Origin: Kingella denitrificans ATCC 33394 | GTDB lineage: Bacteria; Pseudomonadota; Gammaproteobacteria; Burkholderiales; Neisseriaceae | Assembly: GCF_000190695.1 (NCBI RefSeq) | Contig: NZ_GL870929.1 | Location: forward strand, 208,853-272,852 | Length of the DNA: 64,000 bases | Direction: 5' to 3' | Shown here: positions 18,414 through 26,798 of the stretch, in pieces | Layout: every line of letters starts with the position of its first letter | Numbering within the stretch: the stretch's first letter is position 1 | Position numbers and translations under genes: made by a program | Notes under the pieces: model-generated | Told to the model about the DNA's origin: nothing | Seen by the model: the letters and a program-made list of their open reading frames with translations, nothing else | Databases searched by the model: none

Positions 18414-18860
18414 ATGTTTATTGAATTTGGTATGCAATGCGGTTTTAAAACCGATAAACGGTTTGAACAATATCATACTTTATTAAATAAAATTTTTAAT
18501 AGTGATAAAAATAAACCATGCATCCATTTTAAAACCCTGCATGAATTTTCTATTATGTTTAGAGTAGCAGGGGGAGAGATTGATTTTGATGGTGGAGAGG
18601 GGCCGGAATTTTTGAAAAAAGCACGTAATCGCCCCGTTTACACCATAGATTTGGTCATTTCCGAAAAAAAATGGCCTGAAAAAACCGAAACCGAACTGCG
18701 CGAATATGTCGCACAAGGCGTTCGGGACTGCTTTGCCTTGTTACGGGACAAAGCAGTTAAAGCCGGCGAAGTCAAAGATGTGGCAAAGCTGGATACCGAT
18801 TTTGAACAAGGTATGGCACAGTTTTCTACCCTGCCTTTGCCGGAACTGCCAAAATATTGA
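18414..18860 (+). CDS. Hypothetical protein in AT-rich cluster
   Basis: A 148-residue protein that starts three bases after the preceding stop codon with AAGGAAAA upstream, so it is coupled to that gene. I recognise no domain. The middle contains EFSIMFRVAGGEIDFDGGEGPEF, and the C-terminal half is helical and charged. Close spacing with the previous gene suggests they work together. Confidence 0.55.
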   Translation: MFIEFGMQCGFKTDKRFEQYHTLLNKIFNSDKNKPCIHFKTLHEFSIMFRVAGGEIDFDGGEGPEFLKKARNRPVYTIDLVISEKKWPEKTETELREYVAQGVRDCFALLRDKAVKAGEVKDVAKLDTDFEQGMAQFSTLPLPELPKY

Positions 18861-18877
18861 CCAAACAAGCGAAGCAA

Positions 18878-18917
18878 AAGCAGCCTGCACATAAATCAAA
18901 ATGAAAGTGCAGGCTGC
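18878..18917 (+). terminator. Partly decayed DUS inverted pair
   Basis: The left arm AAGCAGCCTGCA is exact if read across 18879-18890. The right arm TGCAGGCTGC ends in AA instead of TT, so the T run is lost. Confidence 0.5.
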
Positions 18918-18934
18918 AATAACAATAGCGGAAA

Positions 18935-19126
18935 GTGTTAAGGATTGTGGAGTATATCGGTGGAAGCAGCGGGTTTTACTTACTTTATTTGGATGAAATG
19001 GGAAAAGAGCAAACGGATACTTTTCATGATAGGCTGGAACAGGTGTTTAATCAGGCGGATTTTGAATTTAATATCAAGAAAAGCAAGTGGGAAAAATTTG
19101 CGGAAAGTGGACAAGGAAGTGTGTAG
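18935..19126 (+). CDS. Very small hypothetical protein
   Basis: A possible 63-residue protein starting with GTG at 18935. It contains IVEYIGGSSGFYLLYLDEMGKEQTDTF. The ribosome-binding site is poor and its start abuts a decayed DUS, so it could be the 3' end of a longer lost gene. No family was recognised. Confidence 0.4.
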   Translation: MLRIVEYIGGSSGFYLLYLDEMGKEQTDTFHDRLEQVFNQADFEFNIKKSKWEKFAESGQGSV

Positions 19127-19173
19127 GATGCTCTAATGACCGTATTTATTGATGATGTGGAGGCAATTCAATA

Positions 19174-19548
19174 ATGATCAAACAGAGTGCTTTTCATCCT
19201 TATCCAAGTGAAATGCTGCCGACTGGGTTTATATATCCCGAACGTTATTTAAAATTGGCGCAATCTACCCGTAGCATTCAATATGATGAAGAATATATGT
19301 TTCCTTGGTGGTTTGTAGATTATGGTACGGAAGGTGCCATGTTGTCTTATGAATTGCGTCATTCACAAATTCCGAACCGTAATTTAATCCCCTTTGCTCA
19401 AAATGGCGCTTGGAAAGCTTATTTTGATGGCGATAGCAGGGTAGGCAATCCAAAGGTAATCGTAATAGACTTGGATAACTTGCCTTTTCATATGGTTATC
19501 AATCATTTTGATGATTGGCTTTTGCTGGCGGAACAGGATTATTGGTAA
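19174..19548 (+). CDS. SUKH/SMI1-like immunity candidate
   Basis: A 124-residue acidic protein. The stretch RNLIPFAQNGAWKAYFDGDSRVGNPKVIVIDLDN follows the SMI1/KNR4 (SUKH) pattern in which the chain ends with a PFA-NG-W-FD and NPKVIV-D block. SUKH proteins are common immunity partners of polymorphic and contact-dependent toxins. GGAGG lies upstream of the ATG. A 12-codon fragment (19136-19174) overlaps its start. No toxin gene remains nearby, so this would be an orphan immunity gene. Confidence 0.6.
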   Translation: MIKQSAFHPYPSEMLPTGFIYPERYLKLAQSTRSIQYDEEYMFPWWFVDYGTEGAMLSYELRHSQIPNRNLIPFAQNGAWKAYFDGDSRVGNPKVIVIDLDNLPFHMVINHFDDWLLLAEQDYW

Positions 19549-19602
19549 TGCGTTTGCTATTGGCTCGTCTATGGATTTGTAAAAGGTAGATGTCGGTGAC
19601 AA

Positions 19603-19644
19603 AAGCAGCCTGCACATGAATCAAAACGAAAGTGCAGGCTGCTT
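19603..19644 (+). terminator. DUS inverted pair after the SUKH-like gene
   Basis: The arms are exact and separated by 18 bases, with a TTTT run on the right side. Confidence 0.7.
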
Positions 19645-19839
19645 TTGGTTGTATCGATAGGTAAGCTGGCGGGTATTGGGATTTATCTCGCTGATTGTGT
19701 TGGAAGAAAAGTGGGTGGTTGGGAAAGCGTCAAGCCCGTGGCGCGGTATGCCCATCTGTCGTCCAAGCATTCATTGGAACATGCGAATATTTTGGACACA
19801 AATTGGACGCAGTTAAAAGAGAAGATAGGAAATACATAA
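19645..19839 (+). pseudogene. Tyrosine recombinase (integrase) C-terminal remnant
   Basis: This frame encodes GWESVKPVARYAHLSSKHSLEHANILD, matching the end of phage-type integrases where an arginine/tyrosine block reads as RYAHLS. Only the last about 50 residues remain, and the fragment begins inside a DUS, so it is not a functional gene. It ends 39 bases from the 3' end of tRNA-Ile2, the usual position of an integrase beside its attachment site. Confidence 0.6.
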
Positions 19840-19870
19840 AAGAAAACCGTCTAAACGTTTATTTAGACGG
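19838..19870 (-). terminator. Intrinsic terminator of tRNA-Ile2
   Basis: On the minus strand CCGTCTAAA pairs with TTTAGACGG (stem positions 19847-19855 and 19862-19870), followed by TTTTCTTTT. It starts eight bases past the tRNA 3' end. Confidence 0.75.
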
Positions 19871-19878
19871 AGAAAATC

Positions 19879-19954
<76 letters not shown>

Positions 19955-20060
19955 CAACAAAAGACTGTGGATTATAGATAAGAACGCAGCATTCGTCAAA
20001 CGCCTGCCAATCGGCACGGCAAAGGGCGCATTAAGTTGCCCACGCGCCAGCGGCGGATGT

Positions 20061-20068
20061 GCTATAAT
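20061..20068 (+). promoter_or_regulatory. Extended -10 box upstream of lysC
   Basis: TGTGCTATAAT ends at 20068, with the TGn extension before a consensus TATAAT. No clear -35 box is seen. It lies 48 bases before the lysC start. Confidence 0.5.
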
Positions 20069-20116
20069 CCGCGCGTTTTATTGTTCAACGGTCTTACACT
20101 AACACAGGAAATCATC

Positions 20117-21337
20117 ATGGCGTTGATTGTACAAAAATACGGCGGTACTTCGGTCGGTTCAGCAGAGCGTATTAAAAATGTGGCCAACCGCGTGGCCAAA
20201 GCACGCGCAGAAGGGCACGACGTGGTTGTCGTGGTGTCGGCAATGAGCGGCGAGACCAACCGCTTGGTGGCATTGGCACACGAAATGCAGGAATTCCCAG
20301 ACCCGCGCGAATTGGACGTGGTGCTGGCAACGGGCGAGCAGGTGACCATCGGCCTTTTGGCAATGGCACTGAAAAATATCGGCGTGGATGCCAAAAGCTA
20401 CACCGGCTGGCAGGTGGCGGTGAAAACCGACACGGCGCACACCAAAGCGCGGATTGAAGAAATCGACAACGATAAAATGATGGCCGATTTGAAAGCGGGC
20501 AAAGTGGTGATTGTGGCCGGTTTCCAAGGCGTTACCGCCAACGGCGACATTTCCACTTTGGGACGCGGCGGTTCCGATACGTCGGCGGTTGCGCTGGCGG
20601 CGGCTCTGAAAGCGGACGAATGCCAGATTTATACCGATGTGGACGGCGTGTACACGACCGACCCGCGCGTCGTGCCGGAAGCCAAACGCATGAACAGCAT
20701 CACTTTTGAAGAAATGCTGGAATTGGCGAGCTTGGGCAGCAAGGTGCTGCAAATCCGTTCGGTGGAATTTGCCGGCAAATATAAAGTGCGTTTGCGCGTC
20801 TTAAGCAGCCTGCAAGAGGGCGGCGATGGAACTTTGATTACTTTTGAGGAAGATGGAAATATGGAAAAAGCGGTTGTTTCAGGAATTGCATTCGACAAAA
20901 ACCAAGCGCGTATCAATGTGCGCGGCGTGCCGGACAAACCGGGCATTGCGTTCCAAATTTTGGGTGCGGTGGCCGATGCGAACGTTGATGTGGATATGAT
21001 TATCCAAAACGTGGGCAGCGCGGGCACGACCGACTTTTCATTCACCGTGCCGCGCGGCGACTGCAAGCCGACTTTGGAACTGCTGAACAGCCTGAAAGAC
21101 AGCTTGGGCGCGACCGAAGTGAGCGGCGACGATTCGGTGTGCAAAGTTTCCATCGTAGGCTTGGGCATGCGTTCGCACGTAGGCGTGGCATCGAAAATGT
21201 TCCGCGCATTGGCGGCGGAAAACATCAATATTCAGATGATTTCCACTTCCGAAATCAAAGTATCCGTGTTGATTGACGAAAAATACATGGAATTGGCAAC
21301 GCGCGTGTTGCATAAAGAATTCGGTTTGGACAAATAA
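20117..21337 (+). CDS. lysC: Aspartate kinase
   Basis: A 406-residue aspartokinase, the first step from aspartate to lysine, threonine, methionine and diaminopimelate. The N-terminus has QKYGGTSVG and the kinase region GRGGSDTSAVALAAAL. Two ACT domains lie after residue 260 and likely bind lysine or threonine for feedback control. AGGA precedes the ATG at 20117; the longer upstream frame is rejected. It appears to be a single-gene unit. Confidence 0.95.
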   Translation: MALIVQKYGGTSVGSAERIKNVANRVAKARAEGHDVVVVVSAMSGETNRLVALAHEMQEFPDPRELDVVLATGEQVTIGLLAMALKNIGVDAKSYTGWQVAVKTDTAHTKARIEEIDNDKMMADLKAGKVVIVAGFQGVTANGDISTLGRGGSDTSAVALAAALKADECQIYTDVDGVYTTDPRVVPEAKRMNSITFEEMLELASLGSKVLQIRSVEFAGKYKVRLRVLSSLQEGGDGTLITFEEDGNMEKAVVSGIAFDKNQARINVRGVPDKPGIAFQILGAVADANVDVDMIIQNVGSAGTTDFSFTVPRGDCKPTLELLNSLKDSLGATEVSGDDSVCKVSIVGLGMRSHVGVASKMFRALAAENINIQMISTSEIKVSVLIDEKYMELATRVLHKEFGLDK

Positions 21338-21362
21338 ACCCTTGTTGCACCGCCAATACGAG

Positions 21363-21398
21363 TGCAGGCTGCTTTCCGTACGCAAAAAGCAGCCTGCA
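21363..21398 (+). repeat. DUS pair of the reversed order after lysC
   Basis: TGCAGGCTGCTT comes first and AAGCAGCCTGCA second, so the T and A runs face the loop. It is followed by CTGCTTTTTTG, so it may still end transcription. Confidence 0.7.
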
Positions 21399-21444
21399 CT
21401 GCTTTTTTGTTACAATCTGCCTTCTTTTTGATAATGTTTTAGCC

Positions 21445-23430
21445 ATGAAGCCAGCCGCAGCTTATTCAGAATCCAGCATCCAAGTCCTTAAAGGCCTAGA
21501 CCCGGTCAAAGAACGGCCGGGCATGTACACCCGAACCGACAGCCCCACCCATATCTGCCAGGAAGTCATCGACAACGCGGCAGACGAGGCATTGGGCGGT
21601 TTCGCCACGCGGATTGACGTGGAAATCCATGCGGACGGCTCGCTTTCCGTGCGCGACAACGGGCGCGGCATTCCCACCGGCCTGCACCCCGTGGAGCAGA
21701 TTCCCGTGGTGGAACTCGTGTTTACGCAGCTTCATGCCGGCGGTAAGTTCGACAAAAAATCGGGCGGTGGCGCGTATGCCTTTTCGGGCGGCCTACACGG
21801 CGTGGGCGTGTCTGTGACCAACGCGCTCTCTTCTCGGCTGGAAGTAACCGTGAAGCGCGACGGGCAGGTTTCCCGCATCGTGTTTGCGGATGGTTATGTG
21901 GTCGAGCCGCTGGCGCAAATCGGCAAATGCGCCGTGCGCGACACCGGCACAGAAGTGCGCGTTTATCCGAACCCGAAATATTTTGAAAGCCCCACCTACA
22001 GCATTCCCGAACTGGAACGCCTGCTGCGCGCCAAAGCCGTGCTGCTGCAAGGCGTTACCGTGTCGCTCACGCGCCATGTCAAAGGGCAGCCTGCACATCC
22101 CGTTACCCAAACCTGGCATTATCCGCAAGGCCTGCAAAGCTATCTGGCGGATTTGCTGGAAAACGCGCAGGAAGCCGTGCCCGTGTTCGCCGCCGAAAAC
22201 TATATTTCCGGCAGCCACGATGATTTCCGCGCGGGCGAAGGCGCAGCGTTTGCGCTCACTTGGCTGGAAGAGGGCAGCTGCGCCAATGAAAGCTATGTCA
22301 ATCTGATTCCCACGCCCTTGGGCGGCACGCACGAAGCGGGCTTGAAGCAGGCTGCATTTAATGCAGTGAACAACTTCATCGCCCACCACAACCTGTTGCC
22401 GCGCGGCGTGAAAATCAACAGCGACGACGTGTTCTCCCGCGCCGCCTTCGTGCTCTCCGCCCGCGTGCTCGACCCGCAGTTCCAAGGGCAGACCAAAGAC
22501 AAGCTCACCAACCGCGACGCGCTCAAACTCGTGTCCGCCGTGTGCAGCGACCCTTTGGAACTGTGGCTCAACCAAAATACCGAAATTGGCAAAAAAATTG
22601 CGGATTTGGCGATTAAGCAGGCGCAGGCGCGGATGCGTTCCGTAAAAAAAATCGAGAAGAAAAAAGGCAGCGGAGTGGCGGTGCTGCCCGGCAAACTGAC
22701 CGACTGCGAAAGCGAAGACATCCGCGAAAACGAACTGTTCTTGGTGGAAGGCGACAGCGCGGGCGGCTCGGCCAAACTGGCGCGCGACAAGAGTTACCAG
22801 GCCATCCTGCCCCTGCGCGGCAAAGTGCTCAATAGCTTTGAAGTGCACCGCGACCAGCTTTTCGGCAATGCCGAAATCCACGATATTTCCGTCGCTATCG
22901 GCGTAGACCCGCACGGCGCAAACGACGATGTGGATTTGGGCGGCCTGCGCTACGGCAAAATCGCCATTCTGTCGGATGCGGACGTGGACGGCTCGCACAT
23001 CCAAGTGCTGCTGCTCACGCTGTTTTACCGCCATTTCCCCAAACTCGTCGCCAACGGGCATATTTATGTCGCCCAGCCGCCGCTGTTCCGCGTCGATGTG
23101 AACGCGCAGGGCAAATCCAAGCCCGCCCGCAAGTTTTACGCGCTGGACGAAGCCGAACTCAACGCCATCCTCGAACGCCTGAAACAGGAAAACGTGCGTG
23201 AAACGGCGTATTCCATCAGCCGCTTCAAAGGCTTGGGCGAAATGAACCCCGACCAGCTCAAAGACACCACGCTGTATCCCGACACGCGCAGGCTGCTTCA
23301 AGTGCGCATTCCCGAACACATGGCGGGCGACACCGAAAACGTGTTCCTGAAACTGATGGGCAAAGGCGAAGCCGCCGCCCGCCGCGCGTGGATGGAAGCG
23401 GAAGGCGACAAGGCAGATTTGGATGTTTAG
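21445..23430 (+). CDS. parE: DNA topoisomerase IV subunit B
   Basis: A 661-residue ATPase subunit of topoisomerase IV, which unlinks daughter chromosomes. GHKL ATP-binding segments are DNAADEALGG, DNGRGIP and GGLHGVGVSVTNALS. The Toprim domain has EGDSAGGSAK and DADVDGSHI. The length and the lack of the long GyrB insert favour ParE over GyrB. parC is not in the window. Confidence 0.95.
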   Translation: MKPAAAYSESSIQVLKGLDPVKERPGMYTRTDSPTHICQEVIDNAADEALGGFATRIDVEIHADGSLSVRDNGRGIPTGLHPVEQIPVVELVFTQLHAGGKFDKKSGGGAYAFSGGLHGVGVSVTNALSSRLEVTVKRDGQVSRIVFADGYVVEPLAQIGKCAVRDTGTEVRVYPNPKYFESPTYSIPELERLLRAKAVLLQGVTVSLTRHVKGQPAHPVTQTWHYPQGLQSYLADLLENAQEAVPVFAAENYISGSHDDFRAGEGAAFALTWLEEGSCANESYVNLIPTPLGGTHEAGLKQAAFNAVNNFIAHHNLLPRGVKINSDDVFSRAAFVLSARVLDPQFQGQTKDKLTNRDALKLVSAVCSDPLELWLNQNTEIGKKIADLAIKQAQARMRSVKKIEKKKGSGVAVLPGKLTDCESEDIRENELFLVEGDSAGGSAKLARDKSYQAILPLRGKVLNSFEVHRDQLFGNAEIHDISVAIGVDPHGANDDVDLGGLRYGKIAILSDADVDGSHIQVLLLTLFYRHFPKLVANGHIYVAQPPLFRVDVNAQGKSKPARKFYALDEAELNAILERLKQENVRETAYSISRFKGLGEMNPDQLKDTTLYPDTRRLLQVRIPEHMAGDTENVFLKLMGKGEAAARRAWMEAEGDKADLDV

Positions 23431-23456
23431 GCCGATACGGCGCAACGGCGGTTGAA

Positions 23457-23876
23457 ATGGGCGACACCGTATCCTTATCCGCGCTCTTCGTTTCCGCCTT
23501 CACGTCCGCCACGCTGCTGCCCGGCACTTCCGATGCGGTTTTGGTGGCCGTGCTGTGGCGCAATCCCGCGTTGGCATGGCAGGCGCTGGCAGTGGCAACG
23601 CTGGGCAACAGTTTGGGCGGCATGCTCTCGTATGGGCTCGGCAGGCTGCTGCCCGAAAAAATCCGCCACCGCTTCTCCGAAAAAACCGTGCAATATTGCC
23701 GGCGTTGGGGCGCGCCCGTATTGCTGCTGTCGTGGCTGCCGCTGCTGGGCGACGCGCTGCCGTTTGCCGCCGGCTGGCTGCGTCTGAATTGGCGGCAAAG
23801 CCTGTGCTTTCTGATTCTGGGAAAATTTTTACGCTATCTGGCGCTGATGTGGATAACGCTGGCTGCGGCGGGTTGA
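23457..23876 (+). CDS. YqaA-family small membrane protein
   Basis: A 139-residue protein of the DedA/VTT-like YqaA group. Segments are SALFVSAFTSATLLPGTSDAVLV, ATLGNSLGGMLSYGLGRLLP and LLSWLPLLGDALPFAAGWLRLNW. Members are inner-membrane proteins thought to relate to lipid or ion homeostasis. The ATG at 23457 lacks a strong ribosome-binding site. It starts 26 bases after parE and may be cotranscribed. Confidence 0.85.
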   Translation: MGDTVSLSALFVSAFTSATLLPGTSDAVLVAVLWRNPALAWQALAVATLGNSLGGMLSYGLGRLLPEKIRHRFSEKTVQYCRRWGAPVLLLSWLPLLGDALPFAAGWLRLNWRQSLCFLILGKFLRYLALMWITLAAAG

Positions 23877-23894
23877 TGTGTTGCGCCCATAAAG

Positions 23895-23930
23895 TGCAGG
23901 CTGCTTTTGGAACTGAAAAAGCAGCCTGCA
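23895..23930 (+). repeat. Reversed-order DUS pair after the yqaA-like gene
   Basis: TGCAGGCTGCTT at 23895-23906 and AAGCAGCCTGCA at 23919-23930 form the stem. Confidence 0.75.
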
Positions 23931-24042
23931 CCTGTTTGCAGCCAGCATCAAAATAGGGCCATACTGAACGGGTGCATGGCGTTGCGCCGCCATACCCACG
24001 CTGCCGATGCTTGCCCGCAGCACTGGTTTCAGCCCATCAAAA

Positions 24043-24174
24043 AAGCAGCCTGCACGTTACAAATATAGCGGATTAAAATAAAAATGGTACAAGGCGAGCC
24101 AACGCCGTGGCATTGCGATTTTAATTCGCTATAAAAATGCAGGCTGCTTTTTCATCGTCCAAAAGCAGCCTGCA
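24043..24174. repeat. Three DUS with a Correia-like element inside one pair
   Basis: AAGCAGCCTGCA lies at 24043-24054, TGCAGGCTGCTT at 24138-24149 and AAGCAGCCTGCA at 24163-24174. The first two enclose a Correia-like element (24064-24133). The second and third form a reversed-order hairpin just beyond the trxB stop codon. The 310-base gap 23877-24186 holds only these repeats and an undistinguished stretch at 23931-24042. Confidence 0.85.
24064..24133. mobile_element. Correia-like element, 70 bp, diverged ends
   Basis: It starts TATAGCGGATTAAAATAAAA and ends TTTTAATTCGCTATA, one or two bases different from the TATAGTGGAT ends of the other copies. Its interior has ACAAGGCGAGCCAACGCCGT, which matches the right half of the copy at 47352. 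It interrupts the loop of a DUS inverted pair. Confidence 0.75.
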
Positions 24175-24186
24175 CTCATTTTGTCG

Positions 24187-25137
24187 TTACCGTTCCAAAC
24201 TATCCAGCCAGCGTTCCGCGTCCAAAGCCGCTTGGCAGCCGCTGGCCGCGCTGGTAATTGCTTGGCGGTACACATGGTCTTTCACGTCGCCGGCCGCCCA
24301 CACGCCTTCAATATTGGTGGCGCCGACATTGCCGTCGTTGCCGCCGCGCGTCATCAAGTAGCCCGTGCTGTCCATATCCAGCTGGCCTTTGAACAGCGCC
24401 GTATTCGGTTGGTGGCCGATGGCGATAAACACGCCGCTCACCGCAATTTCCGACAACTGGCCGTCATTCGCGCGCAGGCGCACGCCCGTGACACCCGCGT
24501 CGTTGCCCAGAATTTCATCGACTTGCGCGTTGGTTTTCAGCACGATTTTGCCTTCTTCCACACGCTTCATCAGTTTTTCCACCATGATTTTTTCCGCGCG
24601 GAACGTGTCGCGGCGGTGAATCAGCGTAACCGTTTTGGCGATATTGGCCAGATACAGCGCTTCTTCCACCGCCGTATTGCCGCCGCCCACCACGGCCACA
24701 TCCTGTCCCTTATAGAAAAAGCCGTCGCAAGTCGCGCATGCCGACACGCCGCGCCCCGCAAATTGCTCTTCGCTGGGCAGCCCCAAATATTTGGCCGACG
24801 CGCCCGTGGCGACAATCAGTGCATCGCAAGTGTATTCACCCATGTCGCCTTTGAGCGTGAACGGGCGGTTCTGCAAATCGGCCGTGTGGATTTGGTCGAA
24901 CACGATTTCCGTGCCGAAACGTTCGGCGTGTTTCAGGAAATGTTCCATCAATTCAGGGCCCTGAACGCCGTCGGCGAAAGCAGGGTAATTGTCCACTTCG
25001 GTGGTGGTCATCAGCTGGCCGCCTTGCGCCATGCCGGTAATGATGACGGGGCGCAGATTCGCCCGTGCCGCATAAACCGCCGCGGAATAACCGGCAGGCC
25101 CGGAGCCCAAAATAATCAGAGAATGGTGCTGTGCCAT
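24187..25137 (-). CDS. trxB: Thioredoxin reductase
   Basis: A 316-residue FAD enzyme that reduces thioredoxin with NADPH. The FAD motif is GSGPAG at the N-terminus, the redox site is ACATCDG near residue 137, and the NADPH motif is GGGNTAVEEALYL. A C-terminal GVWAAGDVKD matches the second FAD motif. AAGGATATTTT precedes the ATG at 25137. It is divergent from the rpsF operon. Confidence 0.96.
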   Translation of the reverse strand: MAQHHSLIILGSGPAGYSAAVYAARANLRPVIITGMAQGGQLMTTTEVDNYPAFADGVQGPELMEHFLKHAERFGTEIVFDQIHTADLQNRPFTLKGDMGEYTCDALIVATGASAKYLGLPSEEQFAGRGVSACATCDGFFYKGQDVAVVGGGNTAVEEALYLANIAKTVTLIHRRDTFRAEKIMVEKLMKRVEEGKIVLKTNAQVDEILGNDAGVTGVRLRANDGQLSEIAVSGVFIAIGHQPNTALFKGQLDMDSTGYLMTRGGNDGNVGATNIEGVWAAGDVKDHVYRQAITSAASGCQAALDAERWLDSLER

Positions 25138-25242
25138 AAAATATCCTTGTTAAATGCGAAAATCGAACACAAATTGTACCGACTTTGCCGTGCAGCGTAA
25201 AATGCAAAAGTGCAGGCTGCTTTTGACAGCGCAGAAAAACGC

Positions 25243-25271
25243 TTGCTTTTCAAGCGAAGATTGGTTAGAAT
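25243..25271 (+). promoter_or_regulatory. Candidate promoter of the rpsF operon
   Basis: TTGCTT at 25243-25248 and TAGAAT at 25266-25271 are 17 bases apart. The -35 match is weak and overlaps a CGCTTG/CAAGCG inverted repeat. Confidence 0.4.
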
Positions 25272-25344
25272 GACGCGTTTTGCAACCTTGCTGTCCGCAC
25301 CGCATGGCGGATGGCTGTTTTTAACCAACCGTAAGGGAGATAAC

Positions 25345-25719
25345 ATGCGTCATTACGAAATCGTGTTTATCGTGCATCCTGACCAAAGCGAGCAAGTGAA
25401 CGCAATGGTGGAGCGCTACAAAACCATGATTACCGAAGCCGGTGGCAAAATCCACCGTTTGGAAGACTGGGGCCGCCGCCAGTTGGCTTACCCAATCAAC
25501 AAAATCCACAAAGCGCACTATGTGCTGATGAACATTGAAGCAACACCTGCAACCGTTGAAGAATTGGAAACAGGCTTCCGCTTTAATGATGCGATTCTGC
25601 GCCACCTGACCATTCAGATGAAAGCAGCGGTTACCGAAGCATCACCAATGATGCGCGAGGAAAAATCCAAAAGCCTGATCGCAGGTGAAACCGCAAACGA
25701 AGATAGTGCCGAAGCATAA
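25345..25719 (+). CDS. rpsF: 30S ribosomal protein bS6
   Basis: A 124-residue ribosomal protein starting MRHYEIVFIVHPDQSEQV, with DWGRRQLAYPI-NKI-KAHYVLMN in the middle and an acidic tail. AAGGGAG lies upstream of the ATG at 25345; the longer frame beginning at 25210 is rejected. It is the first gene of the conserved rpsF-priB-rpsR-rplI operon, and it partners bS18 in the 30S platform. Confidence 0.97.
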   Translation: MRHYEIVFIVHPDQSEQVNAMVERYKTMITEAGGKIHRLEDWGRRQLAYPINKIHKAHYVLMNIEATPATVEELETGFRFNDAILRHLTIQMKAAVTEASPMMREEKSKSLIAGETANEDSAEA

Positions 25720-25722
25720 TCA

Positions 25723-26019
25723 TTGGAAAACCAATTTGTATTGACCGCCGTTTTGCATAAAGTTGGCACTGTCCGATACAGTCCGTCAGGCGTACCCATA
25801 TTGGACGTTGTGTTGCAACACAGCAGCCGACAGCAGGAAAACGGAATTTGGCATCAGGTAAAATTTGAATTGCCTGCCAAAATTATTGGTCAAAATGCTC
25901 AAGCATGGCAGCAAAAAGCGGGTGAAACCGTTACAGTTCGCGGGTTTTTAACACAAAAAAGCATGCGACAGTTTTCCCCAATGCTGCACATTCAACATAT
26001 TACAGAATATAAAGGTTAA
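25723..26019 (+). CDS. priB: Primosomal replication protein N
   Basis: A 98-residue single-stranded-DNA-binding OB-fold protein that helps PriA restart stalled forks. Typical segments are LTAVLHKVGTVRYSPSGVPILDVVLQH and IWHQVKFELPAKIIG. The only upstream start in frame is TTG at 25723, three bases after the rpsF stop codon, with no good ribosome-binding site. It is therefore probably translated by coupling to rpsF. It keeps the standard place between rpsF and rpsR. Confidence 0.92.
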   Translation: MENQFVLTAVLHKVGTVRYSPSGVPILDVVLQHSSRQQENGIWHQVKFELPAKIIGQNAQAWQQKAGETVTVRGFLTQKSMRQFSPMLHIQHITEYKG

Positions 26020-26024
26020 ACGAC

Positions 26025-26255
26025 ATGGCTCGTCAAACATTTAAACGCCGTAAATTCTGCCGCTTCACGGCAGAGAAAATCCAAGAAGTGGATTACAAAC
26101 AAGTCGATTTGCTGAAAGATTTCATCACTGAAAACGGCAAAATCATCCCCGCTCGCATTACAGGCACCAAAGCGCATTACCAACGCCAACTGGCTGTTGC
26201 CGTGAAACGTGCGCGCTTTTTGGCATTGCTGCCTTATACTGACCAACACAAATAA
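26025..26255 (+). CDS. rpsR: 30S ribosomal protein bS18
   Basis: A 76-residue protein with the hallmark FKRRKFCRFTAEK start and a C-terminal KRARFLALLPYTDQHK. It binds 16S rRNA with bS6. AAAGG lies upstream of the ATG, five bases after priB. Confidence 0.97.
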   Translation: MARQTFKRRKFCRFTAEKIQEVDYKQVDLLKDFITENGKIIPARITGTKAHYQRQLAVAVKRARFLALLPYTDQHK

Positions 26256-26271
26256 TTAGGAGTACAACATT

Positions 26272-26727
26272 ATGCAAATTATCTTGTTGGAACGTGTTGC
26301 TGGTTTGGGCAACTTGGGCGATGTGGTTACTGTGAAAAACGGTTACGCACGCAATTTTCTGATTCCTACTGCGAAAGCAAAACGCGCAACTGAAGCTAAC
26401 TTGAAAGAGTTTGAAGAGCGTCGCGCAGAATTGGAAGCGAAACAGGCCGCAGTATTGGCAGATGCGCAAGCACGCCAAGCCAAATTGGACGGTCAAACCA
26501 TCACAATTTCGCAAAAAGCAGGTGTGGACGGCCGTTTGTTCGGTTCTGTTACCAATGCTGATATCGCAGATGCCATTAAAGCGAACGGTATCGAAGTGGT
26601 AAAAGCTAATGTGCGCTTGCCGGAAGGTCCGTTCAAAGCAGTTGGCGAATACACAGTTGAAGTGGCATTGCATGCTGATGCGGTTGCTACAATTACTGTT
26701 GTCGTTGCTGCTGCAGCGGCACAATAA
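26272..26727 (+). CDS. rplI: 50S ribosomal protein bL9
   Basis: A 151-residue protein. The N-domain reads MQIILLERVAGLGNLGDVV and is followed by VKNGYARNFLIP, the long central helix (about residues 41-75) and the C-domain with GVDGRLFGSVTNADIADAIK. AGGAG precedes the ATG. It closes the rpsF operon. The Ala-rich C-terminal end is a little extended. Confidence 0.97.
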   Translation: MQIILLERVAGLGNLGDVVTVKNGYARNFLIPTAKAKRATEANLKEFEERRAELEAKQAAVLADAQARQAKLDGQTITISQKAGVDGRLFGSVTNADIADAIKANGIEVVKANVRLPEGPFKAVGEYTVEVALHADAVATITVVVAAAAAQ

Positions 26728-26744
26728 TGATGATATAAATATGC

Positions 26745-26777
26745 AGGCTGCCTGATGTTGATCGGGCGGCCTTTTTT
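26745..26777 (+). terminator. Terminator after rplI
   Basis: AGGCTGCCTGAT (26745-26756) pairs, with two G-U pairs, with ATCGGGCGGCCT (26761-26772), and a T run follows. The left arm resembles AG-sim-type DUS rather than the local dialect. Confidence 0.8.
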
Positions 26778-26798
26778 GTGTTTGTGGGAGGAATATTC

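Noticed and set aside
19955..20116. Possible lysine riboswitch before lysC
   Set aside because: The 160-base gap with a promoter box near its end leaves too little leader for the aptamer.
21793..23445. 550-codon minus-strand frame over parE
   Set aside because: It is antisense to a complete topoisomerase gene.
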